From Corynebacterium sp. BD556 (lineage in GTDB: Bacteria; Actinomycetota; Actinomycetes; Mycobacteriales; Mycobacteriaceae): 64,000 nt of DNA. Position 1 is the first letter of the stretch. Each line of letters begins with the position of its first letter. This document shows positions 34,928-44,083 of this stretch, in pieces. Both the position numbers and the translations under genes were made by a program. The stretch is taken from contig NZ_CP141643.1 of assembly GCF_038452275.1 (NCBI RefSeq), forward strand, positions 1,736,001 through 1,800,000, written 5' to 3'. The notes under the pieces were generated by a model. It saw only the letters and a program-made list of their open reading frames with translations, had not been told where the DNA came from and did not search any database.

Positions 34928-34943
34928 GAGCCCTGTAGGGCTC
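34928..34943. promoter_or_regulatory. Perfect palindrome upstream of hutH, candidate operator
   Basis: GAGCCCT-GT-AGGGCTC is a perfect 7-bp inverted repeat 33 nt before the hutH start and downstream of a TACACT -10-like hexamer (about 34882). The position suits an IclR (HutR) or other repressor site overlapping the start of transcription. It does not match the HutR consensus as I remember it. The stretch 34660-34927 before it holds no gene that I can support. Confidence 0.4.
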
Positions 34944-34976
34944 TGTTCACGCATGCATCCCGCAGAAAGGACAGCT

Positions 34977-36530
34977 ATGACCACCACCTACCCCTCCGCA
35001 GTCTCCGTCGGTATTGGCGCGCTTAGCATCGAGGAGGTTGTCGCGGTCGCCCGCCATGGCGCAACCGTCGAGATCGACTCGGCGGCGCTCGACGAGGTCG
35101 CCGCGACCCGGCGGCGCGTCGAGGAGCTGGCGAGCGACCCGACTCCTGTTTACGGCATTTCCACGGGCTTCGGTGCGCTTGCGCGGCGTCACATTCCGGA
35201 AGCAATGCGCGCTCAGCTTCAGCTTTCCTTGGTCCGCTCCCATGCTGCTGGCTCCGGCCCGGAGGTCGAGGAGGAGGTCATCCGCGCGCTGATGCTGCTG
35301 CGTTTGTCCACGCTGTGCACGGGCCGCACCGGTGTGCGCCCGGTTGTCGCCCAGACGTATGCGGACGTGCTCAACGCCCGCATTACCCCGGTGGTACGTG
35401 AGTACGGCTCGCTGGGTTGCTCCGGCGATCTCGCGCCGCTGGCGCACTGTGCGCTGGCCATGCTCGGTGAGGGTGAGGTGCGCGTGAATGGTGGCGATAT
35501 TGTCGCTTCCGCCGACGCGCTGGCCGCCGCCGGTATTCAACCGCTGTCTTTGCAGGAAAAAGAGGGCCTGGCTTTGATCAACGGCACCGACGGGATGTTG
35601 GGCCAGCTCTGTCTTGCAATTGTCGACCTGCGCGAGGCCGCGAAGGTGGCCGACATCGCCACCGCCATGACCGTGGAGGGGCTGCTAGGCACGCTGACTG
35701 TTTTCGCCGACGACCTGCAGCAGTTGCGTCCGCACCCGGGTCAGGCGGTTGCTGCAGCGAACATTCGCAGCATTGCCGAGGGCTCTGAGATCCTCGCCGC
35801 GGCCGCGGAGGATTTTAAGAAAAAACAGGTCCAAGATGCGTATTCGGTGCGCTGCTCACCGCAGGTCGCGGGAGGTTTCCGCGACACAGTTGCCCACGCC
35901 GAGCTAGTTGCGAATCGCGAGTTGGCCTCGGCGGTGGACAACCCCGTGGTGGCTAAGGATGGACGGGTTGCCTCTAACGGTAATTTCCACGGGGCGCCCG
36001 TGGCTTATGTGCTTGACTTCCTTGCCATCGTGGTGGCTGATATGGCGTCGATAAGCGAGCGTCGCACCGACCGCTTCCTGGACCCGGCGCGCAACCGAGG
36101 CCTCAACGCCTTTCTTGCCGACGACCCGGGCGTGGACTCCGGCCACATGATCGCGCAGTACACGCAGGCCGGTATCGTCAGCGAGCTGAAACGCAACGCC
36201 AACCCGGCGTCGGCGGACTCGATTCCGTCGTCGGCGATGCAGGAAGATCATGTCTCGCTCGGCTGGTCGGCAGCGCGTAAGCTGCGCCGCAGCGTCGACG
36301 GGCTGCAGCGCGTGCTGGGCATCGAGATTCTCACTGCGGCGCGCGCCATCGACATGCGTGAGCTCGCTGCGGCGCCCGGCACGCAAGCGGTGATCGATGT
36401 TTTGCGCGGTGTGGTCGAGGGCCCGGGCACGGACCGTTTTCTCTCCCCGGAGATTGAGCATTCGGTGTCGCTGGTAAAAGACGGTGCGTATGTGAAGGCC
36501 GTCGAAAAGCTTGTTGGGAATCTTCATTAA
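34977..36530 (+). CDS. hutH: Histidine ammonia-lyase
   Basis: The ATG at 34977 has GAAAGGA 6 nt upstream; an ATG eight codons earlier is poorly placed. The 517-residue product converts L-histidine to trans-urocanate and ammonia. The electrophilic MIO group forms from the triad in GSLGCSGDLAPLAH (Cys148-Ser149-Gly150); Cys in place of the textbook Ala occurs in related lyases. Length and the downstream 'NGNFHGAPVA' and 'QEDHVS' motifs are typical of the family. It starts the hutH-hutU-hutI run. A hairpin terminator after the stop suggests that some transcripts end there. Confidence 0.97.
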   Translation: MTTTYPSAVSVGIGALSIEEVVAVARHGATVEIDSAALDEVAATRRRVEELASDPTPVYGISTGFGALARRHIPEAMRAQLQLSLVRSHAAGSGPEVEEEVIRALMLLRLSTLCTGRTGVRPVVAQTYADVLNARITPVVREYGSLGCSGDLAPLAHCALAMLGEGEVRVNGGDIVASADALAAAGIQPLSLQEKEGLALINGTDGMLGQLCLAIVDLREAAKVADIATAMTVEGLLGTLTVFADDLQQLRPHPGQAVAAANIRSIAEGSEILAAAAEDFKKKQVQDAYSVRCSPQVAGGFRDTVAHAELVANRELASAVDNPVVAKDGRVASNGNFHGAPVAYVLDFLAIVVADMASISERRTDRFLDPARNRGLNAFLADDPGVDSGHMIAQYTQAGIVSELKRNANPASADSIPSSAMQEDHVSLGWSAARKLRRSVDGLQRVLGIEILTAARAIDMRELAAAPGTQAVIDVLRGVVEGPGTDRFLSPEIEHSVSLVKDGAYVKAVEKLVGNLH

Positions 36531-36546
36531 GCACTACTTATGTTCT

Positions 36547-36580
36547 GGTGTCTCGTATTCGAGACACCTTGCTTCTTTTT
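36547..36580 (+). terminator. Intrinsic terminator between hutH and hutU
   Basis: A perfect 9-bp stem GGTGTCTCG/CGAGACACC with a TATT loop (36547-36568) is followed by TTGCTTCTTTTT. It lies 17 nt after hutH and about 130 nt before hutU, so it probably reduces or regulates expression of hutU-hutI relative to hutH. Confidence 0.8.
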
Positions 36581-36701
36581 CGTCTCCCAGCGCATTGCCC
36601 CACCTTTAGCATCAGCCGTGAACATCTCGCCGCGGAGGGGACAGCCCCGTCAAACCGGCCCGAAGCGCGGGAGTGCAACGCAAAGAGTGAAGGACACAAC
36701 T

Positions 36702-38396
36702 ATGACCAAAAAGAATTGGAGCGAAGGCGCCCGCGAAGTCCGCGCACCGCGCGGCACCGAGATTTCCGCCAAGTCCTGGCAGACCGAGGCGCCGCTGCGC
36801 ATGCTGCACAACAACCTTGACCCCGAGGTTGCTGAGCACCCCGACACCCTCGTGGTCTACGGCGGCACCGGCCGCGCCACCCGCAGCTGGGAGGCTTTCG
36901 ACGCGATCATCGACACGCTCAAAGACCTCGAGGCCGACGAGACCCTGCTGGTCCAGTCCGGCAAGCCGGTCGGCGTGTGGAAGACCAACGAGTGGGCCCC
37001 GCGGGTGCTCATTGCCAACTCCAACCTCGTCGGCGACTGGGCCAACTGGGAGCACTTCCGCCAGCTCGAGGACGAGGGGCTGATGATGTATGGCCAGATG
37101 ACGGCCGGCTCCTGGATCTACATCGCCACCCAGGGCATCTTGCAGGGCACCTTTGAAACTTTCTACGCCGTGGCAAAGAAGCGCTTCGGCGGCACGCTCG
37201 CCGGCACCCTGACTTTGACCGGCGGCTGCGGCGGCATGGGCGGCGCCCAGCCGTTGTCCGTCACCCTTAACGGCGGCGCCTGCCTGATCGTCGATGTGGA
37301 CGAGTCTCGTTTGAAGCGACGCCAGGCCAAGCGCTACCTCGATAAGGTCACCACCGATTTGGACGAGGCTATCCGCTTGGTTTCCGCAGCCAAGGAGAAG
37401 AAGGAGCCGCTGTCCGTCGGCTTGGTCGGCAACGCCGCCGAGGTTTTCCCGGAGATGCTGCGCCGCCACCGCGCCGGCGAGGTCGCCGTCGACATTGTCA
37501 CCGACCAGACCTCCGCCCACGACCCGCTGGCCTACCTGCCCACCGAGATTAGCGTCGACGAGTGGCGCACCGAGGCCTCCGCCGACCCGGTGACCTTTAC
37601 CAAGAAAGCCCGCGAATCGATGGCCGCCCAGGTCCAGGCGATGGTCGAGTTCCAGGATGAGGGTGCCGAGGTCTTCGACTACGGCAACTGCATCCGCGAC
37701 GAGGCCCGCAAAGCGGGCTACACTCGGGCCTTCGAGTTTCCGGGTTTCGTGCCCGCCTACATCCGCCCGCTGTTTTGCGAAGGTCTTGGCCCCTTCCGCT
37801 GGGTTGCGCTGTCCGGCGACCCGGAGGACATCAAGGTCACCGACCAAGCCATCAAGGAAGCCTTCCCGGACAATGAGCACCTGCACCACTGGCTCGACTC
37901 CGCCGCCGAGTACGTCGAGTTTGAGGGCCTGCCGGCGCGCATCTGTTGGCTCGGCTACGGCGAGCGCGCCAAGGCCGGCGTGATTTTCAACAACCTGGTC
38001 AAAGAAGGCAAGGTCAAGGCCCCGATTGTTATCGGCCGCGACCATCTCGACTCCGGCTCGGTCGCCTCGCCCTACCGCGAGACTGAGTCCATGCTCGACG
38101 GCACCGACGCGGTGGCGGACTGGCCGCTGCTCAACGCGATGACCGCTGTTTCCGGCGGCGCGACCTGGGTGTCGATTCACCACGGCGGCGGCGTGGGCAT
38201 GGGCCGCTCCATCCACACCGGCCAGGTCACGGTCGCCGACGGCACCGAGCTAGCGGAAGCCAAACTCAAGGCCGTGCTCACCAACGACCCTGGCATGGGC
38301 GTCATCCGCCACGTCGACGCCGGATACACCCGCGCCTGGGAGGTGGCGAAGGAGCGCGGCGTGCGCATCCCCATGCCGTTTAAGGCGCGCGATTAA
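36702..38396 (+). CDS. hutU: Urocanate hydratase
   Basis: The ATG at 36702 has GAAGGA 9 nt upstream; the reading frame is open further upstream across the terminator, but this is not translated. The 564-residue product converts urocanate to 4-imidazolone-5-propionate using a tightly bound NAD+ as electrophile. The Rossmann NAD loop [11 protein letters not shown] lies at 174-184, preceded by '[17 protein letters not shown]' and followed by the catalytic-region 'YGNCIRDEA' and '[12 protein letters not shown]' motifs. Length and motifs are those of the HutU family. hutI follows 47 nt later. Confidence 0.97.
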   Translation: MTKKNWSEGAREVRAPRGTEISAKSWQTEAPLRMLHNNLDPEVAEHPDTLVVYGGTGRATRSWEAFDAIIDTLKDLEADETLLVQSGKPVGVWKTNEWAPRVLIANSNLVGDWANWEHFRQLEDEGLMMYGQMTAGSWIYIATQGILQGTFETFYAVAKKRFGGTLAGTLTLTGGCGGMGGAQPLSVTLNGGACLIVDVDESRLKRRQAKRYLDKVTTDLDEAIRLVSAAKEKKEPLSVGLVGNAAEVFPEMLRRHRAGEVAVDIVTDQTSAHDPLAYLPTEISVDEWRTEASADPVTFTKKARESMAAQVQAMVEFQDEGAEVFDYGNCIRDEARKAGYTRAFEFPGFVPAYIRPLFCEGLGPFRWVALSGDPEDIKVTDQAIKEAFPDNEHLHHWLDSAAEYVEFEGLPARICWLGYGERAKAGVIFNNLVKEGKVKAPIVIGRDHLDSGSVASPYRETESMLDGTDAVADWPLLNAMTAVSGGATWVSIHHGGGVGMGRSIHTGQVTVADGTELAEAKLKAVLTNDPGMGVIRHVDAGYTRAWEVAKERGVRIPMPFKARD

Positions 38397-38443
38397 GCGC
38401 ACGCTTGACGACGCCCACCCAACCCCCAGGTAGAAAGGCACCC

Positions 38444-39631
38444 ATGAGCACCTTGTTGACCGGTATCTCCGAGCTGCGCACCGTCTCCGAGCTCGGCACC
38501 ATCAAAAACGCCGCGCTGCTGATAAACGACGGCGTCATCGAGTGGGCAGGCGCCGCCGCCGACGCCCCGACGGGTGTGGGCGACACGGTGGACCTGGGCG
38601 GGCGCGCCGTATTGCCCGGCTGGGTCGATTCGCACACCCACATGGTTTTTGACGGCGACCGCGCCGCGGAGTTCGAGGCCCGCATGGCCGGCGAGTCCTA
38701 CGCCGCCGGCGGCATCGCCGTGACTATGGAGGCGACCCGCTCGGCGTCTGTCGAGCGCCTCCACCGGCTTGTCGCGGAGCGTGTCGCCGCAGGCCACGCC
38801 GGTGGCACTACGACTTTTGAGACGAAGACCGGCTACGGCCTCAACGTTGCCTCTGAGGCGCAGGCCGCCCGCGTCGCCGCCGCCCACGTCGACGAGGTGA
38901 CCTTCTTAGGCGCCCACCTCGTCCCGCCGGGCGCAGACGCCGAGGCCTACGTCGATGAGGTCGTCGGCCCGATGCTGGACGCCGTGAAGGAGCACGTGCA
39001 GTGGATCGACGTGTTCTGTGAGCGCGGCGCGTTCACCGAGGAGCAGTCGCGCCGCGTGCTGGAGGCCGGGAAGAGCGCTGGCCTGGGCGTGCGGGTGCAC
39101 GGCAACCAGCTGGGCGAAGGCCCGGGCGTGCGCCTCGCGGTGGAGATGGGCGCAGCCAGCGTCGACCACGTCAACTACCTCTCCGACGCCGACATCGAGC
39201 TGCTCGCCGGCTCGGATACCGTGGCCACGCTCCTGCCGGCCTGCGATTTGTCCACCCGCCAGGCGCTCGCCCCGGGCCGTAAGCTGATCGACGCCGGCGC
39301 CACCGTCGCCATCGCCTCCAACCTCAACCCGGGCACGTCTTTCACCAGCTCGATGAACTTCTGCGTCACCACCGCGGTGCTGCAGCAGCACCTCACCCTC
39401 GACGAGGCCATCGCCGCCGCCACCACCGGCGGGGCAAAGGCTTTGCGACGCCACAACGTGGGCGCCGGTAAAGACCCGCAGGGCCGGCCTGCCAAGGGCA
39501 CCCTCGTGCCCGGCGCGGCTGCCGACCTGCACGTGCTCGACGCCGCCAACGCCATCAACCTGGCCTACCGCCCCGGCATGCCCATCACGTGGCAGACCTG
39601 GGTGGCCGGCGAGAAGGTCTTCTCGGCGTAG
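38444..39631 (+). CDS. hutI: Imidazolonepropionase
   Basis: The ATG at 38444 has AGAAAGG about 6 nt upstream. The 395-residue product is an amidohydrolase-fold metal enzyme that opens 4-imidazolone-5-propionate to N-formimino-glutamate, the substrate of HutG. The zinc or iron ligands HTH (64-66) sit in 'VDSHTHMVFDGDRA'. The substrate loop 'ETKTGYGLN', the 'VHGNQLGEGPG' His and the 'ASNLNPGTSF' Asn/Pro/Gly region are all present. The 94-bp gap to the converging ugpC contains an 8-bp inverted repeat (GCTGCCCT/AGGGCAGC) around a GC-rich core but no T-run. Confidence 0.96.
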   Translation: MSTLLTGISELRTVSELGTIKNAALLINDGVIEWAGAAADAPTGVGDTVDLGGRAVLPGWVDSHTHMVFDGDRAAEFEARMAGESYAAGGIAVTMEATRSASVERLHRLVAERVAAGHAGGTTTFETKTGYGLNVASEAQAARVAAAHVDEVTFLGAHLVPPGADAEAYVDEVVGPMLDAVKEHVQWIDVFCERGAFTEEQSRRVLEAGKSAGLGVRVHGNQLGEGPGVRLAVEMGAASVDHVNYLSDADIELLAGSDTVATLLPACDLSTRQALAPGRKLIDAGATVAIASNLNPGTSFTSSMNFCVTTAVLQQHLTLDEAIAAATTGGAKALRRHNVGAGKDPQGRPAKGTLVPGAAADLHVLDAANAINLAYRPGMPITWQTWVAGEKVFSA

Positions 39632-39725
39632 ACTTCAACGGAAAGGACGCTGCCCTGGCCAGGAAGAACCTCGCTGTCCCGTTCGTCCTCCTCCTGCTCG
39701 CCGGGCCCCGGGAGGGCAGCGCAGC

Positions 39726-40811
39726 CTAAAGGTAGGCGTAGTTGATCTCGGTGTCGGGGTGGAAGAACAGCGCACCGGCCTCACGCGGGCGCAAGTGCAG
39801 CACCTGGCCCGCCTCGGCCTCCACGCCGCGCGGCACCTTCACGGTGATGCGTTCACCGCGCACGTTCACTGCGTCGGCGGCGCAGGTGCCGTAGGCGTAC
39901 TGCTCGGCACCCAGGTGCTCGACGATGCTGACCTCCACCGGCAGGCCCTCACCTGGGCCGACGATGTCCCAGTTCTCCGGCCGCACGCCCATGATCACCC
40001 GGTCCTCGGCCACGTTGGCGGGCAGCGCCACCTCGACCGGGCCGAGGGTGGCGGTGCCGGCCGAGCTGGGGAGGGCGTCGATAAGCGTGATGGCGGGGGT
40101 GCCGATGAAACTCGCAACGAAAGTGTTACCGGGGTTGGTGTAAAGCGTGCGCGGGGTGTCCACCTGCTGGATCACGCCGCGGTCGAGCACACAGACGCGG
40201 TCGCCGAGCGTCATCGCCTCCGTCTGGTCGTGGGTGACGTAGACGGTGGTGGTGCCCAGCTCGCGCTGCAACTGCAGGATCTGCGCGCGTGTCGACGTCC
40301 TCAGCTTCGCGTCGAGGTTACTCAACGGCTCGTCCATGAGGAACACCTTCGGTTGGCGCACGATAGCGCGCCCCATGGCCACGCGCTGGCGCTGCCCGCC
40401 CGACATCGCGGCGGGCTTCTTTTCCAGCAGGTCCTCCAGCTCCAGCATCTTGGCGGCGAAGGCGACGCGCTCGGCGATAACCGCCTTGTCCACCTTCGCG
40501 TTTTGCAGCGCAAACGCCATGTTCTTGCGCGCCGTCATGTTGGGGTACAGAGCATAGGACTGAAACACCATGGCCACGTCGCGCTCGCGGGCGCGCGTCT
40601 CGCTGACGTCGACGCCGTCGATGAAGACCTGTCCCTCGTCCACCGGCTCCAAACCAGCCAACATGCGCAGCGTGGTGGATTTGCCGCAGCCCGACGGGCC
40701 GACCAGCACCAGGAACTCGCCGTCGGCGATGTTGAGGCAGATGCGGTTGACCGCCGGGTTGTCGGCGTTGTCGTAGAAGCGTGAGGCGTGGCGGAATTCA
40801 ACGGTGGCCAT
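39726..40811 (-). CDS. ugpC: ABC transporter ATPase for glycerol-3-phosphate-type uptake
   Basis: The 361-residue product is a MalK/UgpC-type ATPase. It has Walker A GPSGCGKST (38-46), Q-loop 'FQSYALYP', the signature SGGQR (137-141), Walker B 'VFLMDEP', the switch His in 'VTHDQTEA', and a C-terminal regulatory OB-fold domain (about 240-361). It is the last gene of ugpA-ugpE-ugpB-ugpC, the order known from C. glutamicum. It energises import by the two membrane subunits. Other CUT1-type substrates such as sugars are possible from sequence alone, but the operon and nearby glpQ favour glycerol-3-phosphate or its diesters. Confidence 0.93.
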   Translation of the reverse strand: MATVEFRHASRFYDNADNPAVNRICLNIADGEFLVLVGPSGCGKSTTLRMLAGLEPVDEGQVFIDGVDVSETRARERDVAMVFQSYALYPNMTARKNMAFALQNAKVDKAVIAERVAFAAKMLELEDLLEKKPAAMSGGQRQRVAMGRAIVRQPKVFLMDEPLSNLDAKLRTSTRAQILQLQRELGTTTVYVTHDQTEAMTLGDRVCVLDRGVIQQVDTPRTLYTNPGNTFVASFIGTPAITLIDALPSSAGTATLGPVEVALPANVAEDRVIMGVRPENWDIVGPGEGLPVEVSIVEHLGAEQYAYGTCAADAVNVRGERITVKVPRGVEAEAGQVLHLRPREAGALFFHPDTEINYAYL

Positions 40812-40855
40812 GGGTACTGTCCTTTTCGGGCCTTCTCCGGGTCGTGGTCGGGCGC

Positions 40856-42157
40856 TTAGAGCTTCGGCTCGATGTCGCGCTTGATCACGTCTTCGGTTTC
40901 CTTCTGCAACTCCGCAAAGACGGTGGCTACGTCCTCGTCACCAACCGTGATGCGGTCAAGGGCAGCACCGATTCGCTGGCCGCCACCGGGCACGAACACG
41001 CGAGCATAGTCCTGCGGCTTCGTGTTCTCGTTGAGCTGCTTGATGGCTGTCTCCGCGTTCGGGTTTTCGTCCAGGAAGGCGCGCTCGGCCGGGTTTTCCA
41101 GGGCGTCTTTGCGCACCGGCATGTACCCGGTCTTCTGGGAGAAGAAGATGGTGTTTTCGGTGTTGGTGATGAAGTCGATGAACTTCACCGCGTTTTCCTT
41201 GCGCTTGTCGGAAATGCCGTTGGGCACGGCCAGGCCCGCGCCACCTGTGGCGGCGGAAGGTCCAGGGCCGGGAAGGTAGGTGGTGATAAACGGAATGGTC
41301 GCCGACTCAGTCAGCCCACCGAGCGACCCGGTGGATTGGAGCAAACCGGAGGCGTTGCCGTTGCCGAAGGCGACGGTTGGGTCCGTGGAGATTTCGATGT
41401 GGCCCTTGCGCACCTGATCTTGGAGGAACTCGCCAGCTTTGATTGTTTCCGGTGAGGTGAAGTTCGGTTCCCACTCGTTGGAGTAGCTGCCGCCGTGTGC
41501 CCAGTTCATGCCCTCGAAGTACCAGTCCAGGTAGTTGGAGCCATCCGGGATGGTCAAAGCGGGCTTGCCGGTTTCTTCTTTCAGTTTGACGGCCCACTCG
41601 TCGAACTCCTCCCACGTCTCGGGGCCGCGGTCGGTGGGCAGGCCAGCAGCCGCCAGGTCGTCGGTGTTGAGGTACATCAGGTTGGTGGAGCGAGAGTAGG
41701 GCACCCCGTAGTGCTTGTCTTTGTACTTGTAGTCACCTTTGAGGGTGTCCACGTAGGTGGAGGTGTCAATGTTGTACTTGTCCCACAACTCATCGAGCGG
41801 GGTGGTGGCTCCGTTGAGGGCGAAGTTGAACCAGGTGACGTCGGAGGCGACGATGACGTCTGGGAGGTCGCCGCCCGCCAGTGCGGCGTTGAATTTCTGG
41901 GCAAGCTCCTCGTAGTTGGCTCCGGCGTCGACAAGTTCGACCTTGAGTTCTGGGTTCTGCTCCTCGAAGCGGCTGATAAGTTCCAGTTCGAGGTCGCGTG
42001 ATTTGCCTGGGTGGTTGGACCAGAAAGTGATGGTGGTTTCGTCTCCGGCGGATTCGCCGCTGCCAGCGGTGTTGGTCGATCCACCTGCGCAGGCGGTTAG
42101 GGTCGCGGCAGCAGTGACGGTTGCCAGGGTAAGGGCAATCGGGCGGGAAAGCTTCAT
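40856..42157 (-). CDS. ugpB: ABC transporter substrate-binding lipoprotein
   Basis: The ATG at 42157 has AAGGAGA just upstream; the frame remains open for over 700 nt further, but that part shadows ugpE. The 433-residue product has a lipoprotein signal peptide with lipobox LTAC (Cys23), a Thr/Ser linker, and an extracytoplasmic solute-binding fold of the CUT1 class ('ITFWSNHPGKSRDLELELISRFEE', 'PDVIVASDVTWF', 'AGGAGLAVPNGI'). It captures the substrate outside the membrane for UgpA/UgpE. It sits between the permease genes and ugpC. Confidence 0.93.
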   Translation of the reverse strand: MKLSRPIALTLATVTAAATLTACAGGSTNTAGSGESAGDETTITFWSNHPGKSRDLELELISRFEEQNPELKVELVDAGANYEELAQKFNAALAGGDLPDVIVASDVTWFNFALNGATTPLDELWDKYNIDTSTYVDTLKGDYKYKDKHYGVPYSRSTNLMYLNTDDLAAAGLPTDRGPETWEEFDEWAVKLKEETGKPALTIPDGSNYLDWYFEGMNWAHGGSYSNEWEPNFTSPETIKAGEFLQDQVRKGHIEISTDPTVAFGNGNASGLLQSTGSLGGLTESATIPFITTYLPGPGPSAATGGAGLAVPNGISDKRKENAVKFIDFITNTENTIFFSQKTGYMPVRKDALENPAERAFLDENPNAETAIKQLNENTKPQDYARVFVPGGGQRIGAALDRITVGDEDVATVFAELQKETEDVIKRDIEPKL

Positions 42158-42189
42158 GGTTTCTCCTTGGATGAGGGGGTAGGAAATGG

Positions 42190-43047
42190 CTAACCTTTGA
42201 CGGCGCCAGCGGTCAAGCCCTTGATCATCGGTTTTTGCAGGAGCAGGAAAACGATGATCATGGGCAAGGTAGTCAGGACGGTTCCTGCCATCACCGGCGC
42301 CCAGTTGGTCAGGCCCTCGGCGTCTTGCAGGCGGGTCAGACCCACCGGCAGCGTCGCCGCTCGCGGGGTGTCGGTGATGAGGAAGGGCCAGAGGTATTCG
42401 TTCCACTCGTTGACCACTGTGATCAGCGTGAACGCTGAAAGGGTGGGCCACGACATGGGCAGCACAACGCGGAACAGGGTGCTGAAAAAGCCTGCTCCGT
42501 CCATGCGCGCCGCTTCGAGGATCTCTGCGGGCAGCGAGCGGAAGTGGTTGCGCATGAGGAAGGTGCCGAAGGCGACACCGGCCAGCGGCAGGATGACGCC
42601 GATGTAGGTGTTGCGCCATCCCATCGAGGCAACTAAGGCGTAGTTGGAAATGATGGTGATTTGGTTGGGCACCATCAGCGCCGAAACGACGAGCAGGAAA
42701 AGTAGGTCGCGTCCGGGGAAGCGCAGGAAGGCGAAAGCGTAGGCTGAGAGGACGCCGAGGACGACTTTGACCACGGTGAGAATGAGGGTGATGATTACCG
42801 AGTTGCGCAGGTAACTGGAGAAGCTGGAGGTCTGCCACACGTAGGAGTAGTTCTCGGGCACCAGGGGGCGCGGCCAAAATGAGATCGGGTCCGAGTAGAC
42901 GTCTTGGTAGGTCTTGAGGGATGTGATCACGATGAAGTACATCGGCACCATGATGACGGCCACCGTCAGGGCCAGCGCAAGGTAGCCGAGCACGTTCGCG
43001 CTTGTCGACGCCCCTTTCACCCCGCCCCGGTTTTTCCGCTGCGCCAT
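42190..43047 (-). CDS. ugpE: ABC transporter permease subunit UgpE
   Basis: The 285-residue product has six membrane spans and the EAA loop of binding-protein-dependent permeases ('EILEAARMDGAGFFSTLFRVVLP') that docks to the ATPase. It belongs to the MalG/UgpE type. Its ATG directly abuts the ugpA stop, so the two are translationally linked. It forms the translocation channel with UgpA. Confidence 0.93.
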   Translation of the reverse strand: MAQRKNRGGVKGASTSANVLGYLALALTVAVIMVPMYFIVITSLKTYQDVYSDPISFWPRPLVPENYSYVWQTSSFSSYLRNSVIITLILTVVKVVLGVLSAYAFAFLRFPGRDLLFLLVVSALMVPNQITIISNYALVASMGWRNTYIGVILPLAGVAFGTFLMRNHFRSLPAEILEAARMDGAGFFSTLFRVVLPMSWPTLSAFTLITVVNEWNEYLWPFLITDTPRAATLPVGLTRLQDAEGLTNWAPVMAGTVLTTLPMIIVFLLLQKPMIKGLTAGAVKG

Positions 43048-44004
43048 TTACTTCTCCAGCCTTTCTTGCAGTTTGAGCTGGGCCACCGTGAAAATGAGCA
43101 CCACCAGAAACATGATGGTGGCTACTGCGGCTCCGTAACCAGCGCGACCGTTGACGAAGGTTTCCTGGTACACCTGGAAAACCATGGTGGATGTGCCGTA
43201 GCCGAAGGGCCCGCCGTTGGTCATCGCCTTAATCATGTCGAAGACTTGAAAGGAGTTGAGCAGGACGGTGATCAGCAGGAAGAAGGTCGTGCCTCGTAGT
43301 TGCGGCAGGATCACTCGGAAGAAGTGGCGCGCCGGCGGTGTGCCGTCAATCTCTGATGCTTCGTCGAGGTCTGTGCGGCGGGCCTGAAGGGCGGCCAGGT
43401 AAATGACAAAGACGTAGCCGACGCTTTTCCACACATAGGTTGTGGTGATCATGAACAACGCCCAGTTCTGGTTCTGGTAGAAGTTCGGCGAATCAAGTCC
43501 GACCAGGCCAAGGAAGTACTGGATGAGTCCGTACTTGGGGTCGAAGACGAATTGGAAGGCCACGCCGATCGCCGCACCTGCGATGACGTAGGGGGCAAAA
43601 GCGATGGAGCGCACCGCGGCGCGGCCGAAAAGTTTACGGTCAAGGAGTACGGCCAGCGCCAGCCCGATGACCATGGAGCCGATGACGGCGGCGGCCGTAA
43701 ACACGACGGTGTTAAACACCACCCGCGACGTTTCCGGGGCCTGGAACCAGGAAATGTAGTTGTCCAGGCCGATAAATGTCATTGTCGGCGAGGAGATGTT
43801 CCAGTTGAAAAAGGAGATCCGGATATTGTCCACCAACGGGCGGTAGGTGAACAGGCCCAGAAGGAGCAGGTTCGGCCCAACCAGCAGCGCTGCCAGGCCG
43901 ACGTCGCGCCACTGGGTGCGCGTGGATGAGCGGAGGGTCCCGGTGGGGACGCTCAGCGGGGCGTTGACCGCGGGGATCCTCTGCCCACCCATCGACGTGC
44001 TCAT
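43048..44004 (-). CDS. ugpA: ABC transporter permease subunit UgpA
   Basis: The 318-residue product has six membrane spans of the MalF/UgpA type and an EAA loop ('DLDEASEIDGTPPARHFFRVILPQL'). It is the first gene of the operon. No Shine-Dalgarno sequence precedes the ATG at 44004; a TAGCCT -10-like box lies 8 nt upstream, so the mRNA may be leaderless. The first 30 residues are unusually hydrophilic, and an internal ATG four codons in is an alternative start. Confidence 0.92.
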   Translation of the reverse strand: MSTSMGGQRIPAVNAPLSVPTGTLRSSTRTQWRDVGLAALLVGPNLLLLGLFTYRPLVDNIRISFFNWNISSPTMTFIGLDNYISWFQAPETSRVVFNTVVFTAAAVIGSMVIGLALAVLLDRKLFGRAAVRSIAFAPYVIAGAAIGVAFQFVFDPKYGLIQYFLGLVGLDSPNFYQNQNWALFMITTTYVWKSVGYVFVIYLAALQARRTDLDEASEIDGTPPARHFFRVILPQLRGTTFFLLITVLLNSFQVFDMIKAMTNGGPFGYGTSTMVFQVYQETFVNGRAGYGAAVATIMFLVVLIFTVAQLKLQERLEK

Positions 44005-44012
44005 AAAAAATC

Positions 44013-44018
44013 AGGCTA
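44013..44018 (-). promoter_or_regulatory. Candidate -10 box for leaderless ugpA transcription
   Basis: TAGCCT on the minus strand ends 8 nt before the ugpA ATG, and no ribosome site is visible. This spacing is what a leaderless mRNA requires. No good -35 box is seen. Confidence 0.35.
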
Positions 44019-44083
44019 AACAGTTTTCATGAACACCCGGTGAAGGCAAAAAGTCCCCCCGGAAAATTGCAGGCGAATATCCC

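Noticed and set aside
38393..38887. Long minus-strand open frames opposite hutU and hutI
   Set aside because: They lie antisense to well-supported hut enzymes, lack ribosome sites and show the composition expected of the opposite strand of high-GC genes.
39632..39725. Possible 30-residue peptide or terminator between hutI and ugpC
   Set aside because: The frame has no acceptable start codon, and the inverted repeat GCTGCCCT/AGGGCAGC spans over 70 nt without a T-run, so neither call is supported.
42158..42877. Upstream extension of the ugpB frame
   Set aside because: It lies opposite no start or ribosome site and overlaps ugpE; the lipoprotein signal peptide at 42157 fixes the true start.
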